From assembly GCA_029931535.1 (NCBI GenBank), contig JAQPZY010001665.1, positions 4,573,501-4,637,500 of the forward strand: a stretch of DNA of 64,000 bases. The letters are read 5' to 3'. The translations under genes were made by a program, and so were the position numbers. Positions 31,633-44,168 of this stretch are shown piece after piece; positions within the stretch are counted from its first letter, which is position 1; every line of letters starts with the position of its first letter. Origin of the DNA: Margaritifera margaritifera. Taxonomy: Eukaryota; Mollusca; Bivalvia; Unionida; Margaritiferidae. The notes beneath the pieces are model-generated. The model made no database searches. It saw only the letters and a program-made list of their open reading frames with translations, and was not told the origin of the DNA.

Positions 31633-33670
31633 CAGCATTAAACCTGAACAAACCTTATAGACAGCGATTCCAAAGCTAAGCCCAAATATATTGATTGTAC
31701 CTGATAATTTCCTTGTCTCGTTTGATGTGAAGACAAAGGGAGACGGTAGCAATGCGGTGGTAAACAAAGTAGGTATAATGCTGGTTAAAGATTAACCATA
31801 TCCGACTGAAGCGATATCTTTTCAGGTTGAACGATTACAACATTTGTTTCTGTTAGGACAAATAGGATTGAACAAGGTATTATTCATTAAGAATGTTACG
31901 ATCAGGGGCTTGTAATGCACAAAATATTGTATTAAAGTCGTTCAGTTTGCTGTGCATGGAAATAAATTTAGAATAACGCCGGATTTCCAGATACTGACAA
32001 ATCATCATCCACTGTATCCTTGTGTTCTCCAACAGGGTTTCAGATTTAACATAACATTTATAAATGCCTGAATCAGTTGCACAATTAGACAAATCCAGAA
32101 ATTGAATAGCATTCTTTTACGACTATAACGATAGCGAGAAACTTATCTACATGGCAGATATGTACAAATAGGTGGATAAAATGATCCAGAAAAGTTTTTT
32201 TTTTAATATTAGTATGGGTAATTGAGTAAAAGTACAACTCTATCACCAAAGAGTTCAGAGAGAATATATACTTTTTGGTTGTGTTTTGCAGCAAAAGCAA
32301 AACAAGAAGTAATGGAAACAGTGTTTTATAGAATCATGTTATTATGAACGTAATGAAGAAGAAATTGTAGACACTTCAAAATAGAACAAAAGAAATACGC
32401 TTTTAACGAGACCTCAGTATACATTTGGCTTTGCTCTCTGCAAAGACTGCCTCGACACAGTTGATGTGTTCCAAAAAAACAGTACCTAAGGTGCATGGAT
32501 ATAAAGTACTTAAACGATAGATACATTTCTATTTTCATTTTATATATCTCATGATTGTGCGATTTGTGTAAAGTCATTTCCTGGTAATTTTCATTGTACA
32601 ATATTTGTACATTTCGAATTTTATATACTTTTTGATCATCCATTTTCTGTTTCCTTACAAACTTTCTTTTTAGTTTTTATCAAACCTAAATGAATAAAAA
32701 AAAACTTTTTCCATAACCCACAAAATATCTTTAGTGAAAATTTCGTTCAGCTCATCCTCGAAAAGTTCAAGAACTTGTCCTATTGATTTATAATAAACCA
32801 GATATGTTATGTTTTGGATAGTCACTAGGTCACATAACTCTATGATAGTCTTCATGTCATTCTTAAAGTTTTCTGTATATACATAAATTCATAATGGATC
32901 AGTATCAATCACCGTATCTACCCATTTATTTTTGGTGCATCGCAGTTTCATATGCCTTGTAATCTGAAGTAATGTCAGTTTATATCCTAGGCACCGATTT
33001 GATGTCATACTCCCTCTACCCAGACCAAACAACCCAATCCACTGTCGTATTAAATAAATGAATCGACTTGAGACAGCAAGTGTGCTCAATTTATATAGAA
33101 AAATTCTCTCAAGGCAATAACCTGATATGCACACTTTAAGATTTGAAATCCTACGATATGCTCCTTTGCCACGGACCTTGGATAATTATACAATAAAATT
33201 ACCAGTATGGTAACATACAAACATTCAAATAGAATGGTAGTGTGGCCCATGTGCATACTCTATTAAATCATAACCACAGTTGTATCGTTTGTGTTAGTAA
33301 GATTTCAAATTAGTTGTCGCAGGTAACCATTTGCTGTTGTTACTTTTTTTTTACTATAGTCAAATACTTTTTTAATTTGATTTTTAATTGTGATACACAA
33401 AAGTATGAATGATCCAATTGCTTCGCCAAATCTCACACGTGTTGACCAGGATTGTTTATTGTGTTGTGTTCTCATATCTCTCTGCATGAGATGAAAAAAC
33501 ACAAAAATATTAGTAAATTAAAAAATAGTCAACTCGCCAGAAATCCGTCATTTACACTACTGAATTAATGTATGTCACAGCACATAATACTGCAGCATTT
33601 AACTTAAACGTCTTCTGTTCAAGATGCATTTCTTTTGGCTACAACCAGATATTGTGGTTATATCATCATC
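31633..33670. other. Decayed coding-like then AT-rich intergenic DNA
   Basis: Near 31695-31790 a plus-strand stretch reads LIVPDNFLVSFDVKTKGDGS and NAVVNKVGIMLVKD before a stop. The next frames contain further short protein-like pieces (about 32090-32160). It could be a relic of a structural protein of the old large element, but I cannot assign it. From about 32.4 kb onward I see no supported feature. Confidence 0.35.
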
Positions 33671-33723
33671 GTCTTTTTCTTCTTCTTCTTCTTCTTCTTC
33701 TTCTTCTTCTTCTTCTTCTTCTA
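33671..33723. repeat. (TTC)n microsatellite
   Basis: About 17 TTC/CTT trinucleotides. Poly-Phe and poly-Leu frames are artefacts. Confidence 0.96.
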
Positions 33724-33940
33724 TGTAGTTGTGCCAGTAGCAGTACTATGTTGTGGAATTAATAGTGGAATGTGGAGGGCGACAATGATGAAGATAGGAG
33801 GAAAATTATTAGTAACCTTTCCTTGCCTTATAAATAAATATGATGAACATGGCTCAAATTTACTCAAAATCAACCACACCACCCAACAGTTTTATTCACA
33901 AGACCAGCAAACGCGAACATTGGATTATATGTATACAACA

Positions 33941-34036
33941 AGTAAATGGGATATTTACGAGTAAATTAGTTATTTACCAGTAAATGAATTATTTACCTGT
34001 AAATGAGTCATTTATCAACAAATCAGAAATTTACCG
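33941..34036. repeat. Degenerate 19-bp repeat, each unit self-complementary
   Basis: Five consecutive units of the form GTAAATNNNNTATTTAC(C) with about 19 bp spacing (33942, 33961, 33980 and onward). GTAAAT and ATTTAC within each unit are complementary, so every unit can form its own small hairpin. Confidence 0.75.
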
Positions 34037-34079
34037 CTCAATTTGAGTAAAACATTTTCTATTTAAAGCCTGCTACTTT

Positions 34080-34146
34080 GGTTAGGCAGAATAAATCGAG
34101 ACGAAATGAAACAGTATTCAATTGAATAGAAGATTCGTCAGTATTC

Positions 34147-34185
<39 letters not shown>

Positions 34186-34305
34186 GAAGAAGAAGAAGAA
34201 GAAGAAGAAGAAGAAGAAAAAGAAAAGTATTAAAAATCTTAAATAATGTGCTTTATCTTAGGACGATGCGCTACTAAGTAAGGGAAAGAACTGTCATCTG
34301 ATATT
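34080..34305. repeat. Duplicated segment A with inserted (GA)n and (GAA)n
   Basis: AGACGAAATGAAACAGTATT, AGAAGATTCGTCAGT and TTAGGACGATGCGCTACTAAG match, in order, a segment at 35790-35985. Copy A carries a (GA)n run (34149-34181) and a (GAA)n run (34184-34220) where copy B has only an irregular purine-rich stretch. Confidence 0.7.
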
Positions 34306-34371
34306 TGGTAGTGTAATTAGTGCTCTGTTAGTTGCTTCCCTTATTTAATCTTTCTCTCACTCTCTGTCTCA

Positions 34372-34401
34372 CACACGAGAGAGAGAGAGAGAGAGAGAGA
34401 A

Positions 34402-34486
<85 letters not shown>
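34372..34486. repeat. Compound (GA)n-(TA)n microsatellite
   Basis: About 12 GA units directly followed by about 40 TA units. Confidence 0.96.
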
Positions 34487-34487
<1 letters not shown>

Positions 34488-35789
34488 TTGCTTGCTGTTA
34501 TTCCTTTACATGCATATTATTGCTACAAATAAAAATAATGAAATACGGAAACAAAGAAAATGTAGGATGAGTAACTCCGTGTGTAAAGCTAGACTTAAGG
34601 AAGATATATCTTGCAAAGTGAAAATATTAGGATAACTCTGTCTGGTAAAAAAAAAGGCGTGGGGGCGGGGGCATTACTGTCTTTTGTATTAAAATGCAAG
34701 AAAGATTACATAGAACCTCCGAAATATTAGTAGTAGAAACCAAACTGAATTGGACTGTACTCTAGACTCATACGAGATATGCCCTTGTTGAGTGTATCGT
34801 ACAGTATGGTGACTGTCGTGATATAGGTGTTTGTCAGTAGTCAATCTACATCTAACTTTTCTGTATTTCTGCGATCACCTTCTTGTCAATAGTGTTGCAA
34901 ACGCTGTTGTAAAACAAGTTCTGTACGAATATTTTCGACAATGACCTCTCAAACAATCACATGAAAAGTTCGTTTGTTTTAATTTTTGTGGGAGTAATTG
35001 GTTGAGTGGTCACAACTTAAAGTACCAATAAGTAAGTTCTCACGTTTAAAACTCGAAGGGTGGTTATTGCGAACAAACAATACCTGACACAATCATAATA
35101 TCATAAGTTGTCTGACGACCGACAGTTTCATCCACGTCTTACAGACGCTATCGTTTGTTTGCAAATGCACCCATGCTTTCACACCTTACAGTCGCTATAG
35201 TTTGTTTTTAAATTTACCCATGGCTGTCTCTTGATGTGCAAAAGATCAATTTTAAATCGTATCCCTGCAGATTTAGAAGGGTAAAAATGATAGTAATAAA
35301 AACAAAAATATTTTCTTTCTTAGTTAAAACATTCAACATTAAAAACAGAAAGTGAAGCGAGTTCTTTTAAAACCTAGTAATTATGTATAGTTATTGTTTA
35401 AAACTGACTATATCGGTCCTACACCATACCCAATGATCTCGGTCAACAGCCAGCGTTTCATGACTTTGATTACATAGCTTGTTTTCAATAAACCCCCGTC
35501 TACTATAGATTCGACTGAATCCATACATCAGAATAATTGTTTGCAATCTGTAATGTGATAAACCTATAATAAACACACCAGGATAAACTGTATATGAATA
35601 ACAAACCTTTGTATACATATTAAAAACTTAACATAAATTATCAAAATGGAAGATCATGGGGAAATTACCTTTAAAAATGATATTGTTTATATATGCTATG
35701 GTCGCCTCAACACTGGTCTAATTTGATATCAATTCAAGATTTATTTTTTAATTAAATATTCCATATACATGTATATACTACCTTAGTTG
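34487..35789. other. Intergenic, no gene recognised
   Basis: Unique AT-rich sequence. No supported feature. Confidence 0.4.
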
Positions 35790-35985
35790 AGCATAGTAAA
35801 TATAGACGAAATAAAATAGTATTCAATAGAAAAGAAGATTCGTCAGTGGTCAGAAGATGGAGAAAAAGAGAAATTGGGACAGAAAATTGAAAGAAAGAGA
35901 AAATGGGACAGACAAATCATAGTGAGAAGAAATAAATTGAATTGTGATTTATTTTAGGAGGATGGGATACTAAGAAGGGAAACAA
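35790..35985. repeat. Duplicated segment B (partner of 34080-34305)
   Basis: AGACGAAATAAAATAGTATT, AGAAGATTCGTCAGT and TTAGGAGGATGGGATACTAAG align with segment A about 1.7 kb upstream in the same orientation. Confidence 0.7.
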
Positions 35986-36573
35986 TATGCATATATTCAA
36001 TGGTCACCTCAAAAAATGTTATCGATTCAATATTTATTTTTCAATTAAATTTTCGATATCTATATCAATTTTTAAAATTTTTATAAACTGGCATTTTCTA
36101 TACAACTCTTTGTCTTGCCACTCACTATGTTGTCTTCTTTCTTTCTTTTCTTTTGTTCCTGTTTTTTTTTCAGCCGAGAGTGAAACTCTTCTCCAAAGTT
36201 TCTTCAGAGCTGGATGACCAATTGGTACGCACTACAGATGTTATGGTTTAATCCATGATGTATTTACCTTCAATTTATTTCTTTTGTCTGTTGAACAAAG
36301 ATGCCTTTTTATATTTCAACACCGTCAATTCCTTAAATGATTAAATGATAATACATGATGAAGTTTAAGCTGATATGTGAGTTTATATTAGATTTTTAAT
36401 CTTGGTATAGTTATTTGACCACAATTTGTTCTTTATCATGAATTCTAATTTTACTCGTATTCCATTGCAGATGATTCTTATCTGAAATTTAGATGGCTTA
36501 CATCTCAACGTTGTTATGTTAAACTTTTAGAATTAGAAAACTCAGTCAATAGGTTATTTCAGTAAAGTATACA

Positions 36574-36640
36574 GTCAAACCCGCCTTTGCCGGTCGAGAT
36601 TGCAAACCGGTCGGTTTAGCAGGAAAGGGCGGCGTAAAAA
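36574..36640 (+). mobile_element. Possible terminus of a pogo/Tigger-like DNA transposon
   Basis: TA followed by CAGTCAAACCCGCC resembles the CAGT...-type ends of pogo/Tigger elements with a TA target. No matching inverted terminus was found within the next few kb, so this is at best a fragment. Confidence 0.25.
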
Positions 36641-36951
36641 ACACCAACACCTAGATGTTGATATCTTGATTCAAGGTGTTGTACGCTAATTAGCCTCCCT
36701 CTCTGTGGCCAAATTATTTTTAATCGATAATCAATCGACTGTCATGCTTCACTTGTTAGTCACTGTGTCCGGTAGTGTCCAGCTCAAACAGCAAATCGTA
36801 TCTCGATAAGAAGTAACTTTCTTAGATGTCGGCTAAGTCAGGACTGTCTGTGTTGAATGCCCCCTTTTATAATGTGGTATCAGTCTTAACGAACTTGTAT
36901 TTCGATCCACACCAGTCCCACACATACATTTATGACAGGCCATGAATCTGG

Positions 36952-37197
36952 AAGGGGCATACGGTATTACCCTTCTCCACCCGTCCGTAACACCTTGGTT
37001 AGGGGCATACAGAACTACCCTTCTCCATCCGTCCGTAACACCTTGGTTAGGGGCATACAGAACTACCCTTCTCCACCCGTCCGTAACACCTTGGTTAGGG
37101 GAATACAGAACTACCCTTCTCCACCCGTCCGTAACACCTTGGTTAGGGGCATAAAGAAATAACCTTCTCCATCCGTCCGTAAGACCTTGGTTAAGTT
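36952..37197. repeat. 48-bp minisatellite, about 5 copies
   Basis: The unit contains GGGGCATACAGAACTACCC, TTCTCCACCCGTCCGTAACA and CCTTGGTTA. Copies are over 90% alike by eye, with the first and last the most diverged. It is more GC-rich than its flanks. Open frames through it follow from 48 being divisible by three. Confidence 0.95.
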
Positions 37198-37736
37198 TTG
37201 TTTGTAGGTCAGTTTCTCATACATACTTGGCTCCTGGGTTATCAAAATTCATTGATTAAATGCAATTACCGTTCCACTAAAAGTAAGTTAGTGTGATCTA
37301 TTTACACGCTTCATTGTGTTTGATTTGCTTCATTTGTCTCTATTAGAGTCTTTTTTTTTTTAACATCATTTTGACAGAGAATTCATATGTTGCAAAGGAC
37401 GGAGTGGCGGGATATTCGTGCTCTGTGAATGCATTTTTTTTCTTCTTGTTAATTCCGATTCAAAATTCTAACTCTGATTTGGTGGATGTTTCGACCCAGA
37501 TAATTATTGCACATTTTTACCGATAATTTTAACAAGCATCTTGATTGGTTAAAAAATCGCATATTGTCACTCAGAAAGCTAGAAGTTATTAGATCAAAAC
37601 ATCAGAAAGGAACAACTTATGAATTCAAGTGTCGTTCTTATGTGTTTTGAGAATGTTTGTCAACCATGTTTAAACTGTAGTTCAGTTATTTATTACTTGA
37701 GATTCGTCTTATTTGTATAACTATTTGTAATTATAA
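37198..37736. other. Intergenic, no gene recognised
   Basis: No supported feature. Confidence 0.4.
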
Positions 37737-37887
37737 GAATTCAACTTCATATTTGACAGGATTCATGAAGCTTGAAAATCGATTACACACTGCATGAACG
37801 GCTTTCCCTACAGCTGTTCGTGCAGAGTAAAATCGTTTTTAAAGCTTCATGACTACATAAATCCTGCAAACTATGAACTTCAGTTCG
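37737..37887. repeat. Long imperfect palindrome (foldback or MITE-like)
   Basis: Arms of about 70-78 bp at 37737-37806 and 37810-37887 are complementary with small bulges. The left arm has GACAGGATTCATGAAGCTT, AAAATCGATT and GCATGAACGGCT. The right arm has the complements AGCTGTTCGTGC, AAAATCGTTTTTAAAGCTTC and ATAAATCCTGCAAAC. There is almost no loop. A transcript would fold into a long hairpin. Confidence 0.75.
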
Positions 37888-38387
37888 TAATTGGCAATGG
37901 TCCATATTGATCAGTTATCTCCCGATTGGATGGCGCCACACGAAAAGCGCGTCCATATCATTCAGACTAATTCTAATTCTAATATAATTTTGAAATATCA
38001 CAAACCACTTTTATTTTCATTACTTTACCATTAAATGCAAGTAATTGTGTGCTATCATTATTATCAGATCAGTTGATTTTGTGCTGTCAAATATTATGTG
38101 CACGGTTGATTTTTGCTGTCACCAATATTTCTTTATTTAATGTTGATTTGACATTAAAAAAAGAAGTTTTAACTTACCGAAGAGCATTACAGAACAAAGA
38201 ATAGGTACATTTATTTATTTATTTATTTTTTGTACATAAGTACTAAAGGTATGCGAGAGGTTTGCCCTAAAAGGAACCATTTAGTTTCTTTTACGCCCCG
38301 CTATTGTCTAAACATGTTAAATTGATGGGTATTTATAAAGATAGATAATCGCATGCTCTCTCGATTAACTAGATAGATAAATAGATT

Positions 38388-38450
38388 GACACACACATAC
38401 ATACATACCGGTACATACATACATACATACACATACATACATACTGGTAT
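38388..38450. repeat. Interrupted (CATA)n microsatellite
   Basis: CATA units interrupted by CACA, GGTA and CTGGTA phrases. Confidence 0.9.
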
Positions 38451-39064
38451 GGTTTCGATTAACTTCGTTCATAAGTGTATGTCAGCAAATACATTCAACA
38501 ACACTTCCCAGAAATTCCTAACAGTACCAAAGTGTCAACTCGACTCGACTTGCTATGTTACTAAATTTTATGTTAACTCGTTGGTTACGCCATTCCAGTT
38601 ATGCAGAGCAAAACCTATACAGTAATAGACTTATTTCTTTCTATGTCGGTTTCTTTGCACTCTAGTATCAGCCAATTAAATATCGAAAATATCCGCACTT
38701 AATTTGCAGACGAAACCGTTAAAGTAATGGACTTATTTTTATTTATTTTTTAAAATGTAAGTTTCTTAGAACTCTAAGAGCAACTATTTAAATATAGAAA
38801 ATATCCGCACTTATTTCCGGGACTGACAGAGATCATCTGTTCGCCACGTAATTACACGTTAATATTATGGCTTCACAAGTACTGATTCAGACAATTTGGC
38901 TGATTTATTGTAGTGAGTGTAATAACATAAACTTTTAGCAGTGACAGGGTTTCGGTGTTTGACAGTCTCACTTTATTTTAGATAGGTGGTTATAATAGGC
39001 TTTCCGACAATCTAATTGGACTGTCCAATATAACTTCACTGTCTGCATGGTTAATTAATCAGAT
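38451..39064. other. Intergenic, no gene recognised
   Basis: No supported feature. The phrases TAATGGACTTATTT and AAATATCCGCACTTA recur near 38730 and 38805 in a short degenerate duplication. Confidence 0.4.
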
Positions 39065-39066
39065 TA

Positions 39067-39249
39067 CCGTATGTACTCGCGTACAACATGATACCAACTG
39101 CAAACTGCATAGACCCAGATCTGCCTTCGTCTATGCAGTTTGTAAGGACTAATCAGCAGAACAAACAACATAGACCCTGATCTGCCGGCGCATTATCAGG
39201 GTCTATGTTGTTTGCATTTGGACTCGGATTTATACGCGAGTACAGACGG
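39067..39249. mobile_element. Complete MITE with TA target duplication and two internal hairpins
   Basis: The 183-bp element starts CCGTATGTACTCGCGTA and ends in the imperfect inverse (TACGCGAGTACAGACGG). It is flanked by TA on both sides (39065-39066 and 39250-39251), as expected for a Tc1/mariner-type target. Inside are two further hairpins: CTGCATAGAC...GTCTATGCAG, then ACAACATAGACCCTGAT...ATCAGGGTCTATGTTGT with a perfect 17-bp stem. There is no coding capacity, so it is non-autonomous. Confidence 0.8.
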
Positions 39250-39821
39250 TAAGGAGCTAATATCGAGACATGTGAGGTAAAACACCGCCATGAATCTTTT
39301 GCTTTTAATGATGCACGTTGTAAATCAAGTCACCAAATACATGTACTGAGAACTTGTACAGCGGAAGGCGATTTACTAAAAAAAAAAAAAAAAGCAATGT
39401 TTAATGCCAAGTCAAAATATTGGGACACTGGCTTTTTTTTTTTTTTTTTTTTTAATCCCAAAGTGCAGACCTGATATGGACCGTTTTAAACAATATCCCT
39501 AGTTAAATTAAGAATCGATCTTAGCCCAGACAAGCCAAACATGTTGTTGAGAGTTTCTCTGATGATGTACACCAATCATTCAAGATAAAATATACCGTTG
39601 AACACGCTATGTTCCTACTACTTTTTCTATCACAAGCAACAGGGATTCGTCAGAAACGTACGATTTCTAACTTCCAGCCCCGCGGAACCGCCATGAACTG
39701 ATTGCAGTTTCCCTTCGCAACATGAACTTATATGAAGTAAAATCGTATGTTTTTGAACCAACATTACGTCAAATTAATGCGTGGAAACCCGAATACTCCG
39801 TTTTAATGAATGTCTTTGTAT

Positions 39822-39875
39822 ATAATAATAATACTACTACTAATAATAATAATATTAATAATAATAATAATTCTT
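39822..39875. repeat. (AAT)n-rich microsatellite
   Basis: Interrupted AAT/ACT trinucleotides. Confidence 0.9.
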
Positions 39876-40861
39876 TATTTTAAGAGGATAACATATTTAG
39901 CATTAAAGTTAATCTCCCATATGGTCATCATAAAATATGTATGCAAACTACATACGTCAGTTTAAACTAGTAATCATACTTAAAACGGTGACAACAAAAA
40001 ACATGAACAAAAATAGAGGATGATATCATTAATTTAAAACAATAAAAGAAGTGAGAAATATATACACAATAAAATTGGAATATAAGTCTGGATATCATAC
40101 ACAATAAAATTGGAATATAAGTCTGGATATCATTAGCGTTGAGTCAAAAGGTATTTATTATACAAGGAATTGAATTTACAGTGAGAAGTTGAATTTCAAA
40201 TTTCAATAGGAATATTATTCCATAATAATACAACGAGAGATTTTACAGTCATAAGTAGAGCGAGCCCATGGAATTTAAAAAAAAAAAGATACAGTTTGGA
40301 AATCGAACTAAGGTCACGATAATATGTTAACGGTTTGGTGAAATAAGATAGATAAGCAGGTCCAAGGCCATTGACCGTGTTGTACATCATGTAACCATTT
40401 TGCAGTGCAACACGTTCACAAAATGGTAATATCGAAATCGAAATCATTTCAGATGATGGTGTGAAAATATCAGTTTCTTGTTTGAGCCAATCTTACAGCA
40501 TATTTTACTATAGAAGAATCATTCATTCTTTATTTATGTTAAGCAATACAGCTTATTGCGAGCATGTTACAAAGATCAAAATCTCAGTGCATGCCTGTGC
40601 TTACAACTTGTACTAATAACCTTACTACATGTCCAGATTCAGCACTGTCTGGAGAAAAGATCACACGAGGTCACGTAGGTTATACGTGTACCTCTGAAGG
40701 CCGTGTGATAAATGTGCCATGTATAAGTTGATTACTTCGTGGCTTATCGCGTGTACAATAGTGTAGTCAACTTAACCTGTCTATAATGTTTACCACAGAG
40801 CCTTCAACAACTTGGCCTTTATATCCGGGCCAATGTGTTGTAATTCGTGCAGAAACGAGAC

Positions 40862-40862
<1 letters not shown>
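39876..40862. other. Intergenic, no gene recognised
   Basis: A 39-bp direct duplication (ATACACAATAAAATTGGAAT and following) lies at about 40061-40135. Otherwise unique sequence without a supported gene. Confidence 0.45.
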
Positions 40863-41974
<1,112 letters not shown>

Positions 41975-42640
41975 AGTTTAGGATTTTTGTGCTTTTCTTG
42001 GTCATTACACCATGTATTTTGTCCATATGACTTCAATGAGAATAGCAGAAACTATACATTGCAACTAATTTTAACTAATATGAGTATCTAGATTACAATA
42101 TTGTAATTACAAATAGGTATAAAATAATTAATCAACTGCTACTTAAACAATTAATTTCTTTCTTTTTTTTTTTTTTCCTTTTTAGCTGCTAAAAGTTCAC
42201 TAGAAAATGAGAAGTCGAAAGCATTTCAAAACTGTTTTGAAACAACCCCTATAAATGTACATGTGAGCAATTGCATAGATGTATTCATACCATAATGTTT
42301 ATCTATGCAAACCATAGTGGTCAATGATGGTATGGACAAGAAACCTGAACTTTACAACTACATGTTTAGTGGATTAATTCAAAGCTAAATGTGAATCTTT
42401 TGGACTTTGTCAAGTTTTTGTGAAGTTTTGAAAACTAAACTAAAATAATAATTCAAAATTGCTTGTTATTGTGGCAGTTGATTAGCTGTGTATACCAATT
42501 TGTAATTACAATAATGTAATCTAGGTAATCCGGTCAGTTAGAATTAATTACAATGTATAGATTCTGGTGTTCGCACGTGAAGTCATATGGCCAAAATACA
42601 TGGTGTAATGACCAAGACGGGCACTTAAACCTTAAACTGT
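41975..42640. mobile_element. Foldback-type element with ~145-bp terminal inverted repeats
   Basis: The left arm (41975-42121) and right arm (about 42490-42638) are inverted copies, roughly 80% alike by eye. CTTGGTCATTACACCATGTA on the left pairs with TACATGGTGTAATGACCAAG on the right; GTCCATATGACTTCA pairs with TGAAGTCATATGGCC; ATTACAATATTGTAATTAC pairs with GTAATTACAATAATGTAAT. Outer ends are GTTTAGG / CCTTAAAC-like. The interior of about 370 bp has no ORF. No target duplication was identified with confidence. Confidence 0.75.
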
Positions 42641-42920
42641 TACTGCCTTTTGCTTATGACTGAGTTTACCAAGGAGTTTTCAAGTGTGCTCGGATTTTTG
42701 CGGTATATAATTTGCCTTAGGTAAGTCACATCTAACCTCGTGCTTTTTCAAAGCCTTTTGTTTATGTAACTTGATGATGATGTTGATGATGATAATGATG
42801 ATGATCTTCATTCTCAGGCGTAATAAAAACCAATAAGACGAAGCAATGACAAAATATTTAACAGGGACAGATACACATTTACATTCAAATTGCCCTTACA
42901 CCTGGTTCCCAAACCAGTTA

Positions 42921-42960
42921 AATGAATGAATGAATGAATGAATGAATGAATGAATGAATA
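42921..42960. repeat. (AATG)n microsatellite
   Basis: About ten AATG units. Confidence 0.96.
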
Positions 42961-43138
42961 TTTTGGTAATTGCAATTAATAAAAACAATAGAGCAATTGC
43001 AAAAAAAGGATAAAATTGATTGATTGATTGATTTATTCCTTAGCGACAAACCCTCATATTATTATTTTATAACTTCAGGCATAGTGGTTCAATAATCAAA
43101 CATATGACAAGTTTGCTGATTTAATTACTAAGATATTA

Positions 43139-43525
43139 ATACTGAAAGCAATACTCTATATTTTTTTCACACGTCCATACAAACCACGGTGTATCAATAC
43201 TACAGAAAGCAATACTCTATTTTTTTTCACACGTCCATACAAACCACGGTGTATCAATACTACAGAAAGAAATACTCTATTTTTTTTCCACACATCCATA
43301 CAAACCACGGTGTATCAATACTACAGAAAGAAATACTCTATTTTTGTTTATTTCAGACGTCCATACAAACCACGGTGTATCAATACTACAGAAAGCAATA
43401 CTCTATTTTTTTTTATTTCACACGTCCATACAAACCACAGTGTATCGATACTACAGAGAGCATTACTCAGTATTTTTGTATTTTTATTATTATTATTTCA
43501 GACGTCCATACAAACCACGATATAA
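43139..43525. repeat. 60- to 68-bp minisatellite, about 6 copies
   Basis: The unit contains ACTACAGAAAGCAATACTCT, a T-rich spacer of variable length, CACACGTCCATACAAACCAC and GGTGTATCAAT. Later copies have gained T or TTA expansions in the spacer, so the period drifts. Confidence 0.93.
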
Positions 43526-43747
43526 TAATATTTAATTGCACAAACGGCCCAAAGAAATGCAAAGAAAACCCGGTACAAGTGGCAGGTAGATCTCTACATG
43601 CAAGTGATTATACATATATATGCTGAATGAACACTGTACAAAAAGGTAGGTAGGGTGTACTTCCATGCGATTGTACATCTACAGATTTTTATATATAGCT
43701 TTTCAACTAATGAAGGGAAAATGATTTTATATTATGTAAATTAATGC

Positions 43748-44168
43748 AATTGATGTACCTTCTCCACACGCATTTGATGTACTTTCTCCACATACATTTG
43801 ATGTACCTTCTCCACACACATTTGATGTACCTTCTCCACACACACACATTTGATGTACCTTCTCCACACACATTTGATGTACCTTCTCCACACACAATTG
43901 ATGTACCTTCTCCACACACATTTGATGTACCTTCTCCACACAGATTTGATGTACCTTCTCCACACACATTTGATGTACCTTTTCCACACACATTTGATGT
44001 ACCTTCTCCACACACACACATTTGATGTACCTTCTCCACACACATTTGATGCACCTTCTCCACACACATTTGATGTACCTTCTCCACACACAATTGATGT
44101 ACCTTCTCCACACACATTTGATGTACCTTCCACACACATTTGATGTACCTTCTCCGCACACATTTGAT
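43748..44168. repeat. 24-bp minisatellite, about 17 copies
   Basis: The unit ATTTGATGTACCTTCTCCAC plus ACAC repeats through the block. Some copies have one extra ACAC (28 bp), showing slippage of the internal CA run. Arg-Tyr-Ile-Lys-Cys-Val-Trp-type frames are artefacts. Confidence 0.96.

Noticed and set aside
31695..31800. Capsid protein relic of a virus-like transposon
   Set aside because: The short protein-like stretch (LIVPDNFLVSFDVKTKGDGS) is suggestive in its context, but too short and unsupported to name.
36574..36640. Full pogo/Tigger element
   Set aside because: Only one terminus-like sequence. No inverted partner or transposase text was found. Kept only as a low-confidence fragment.
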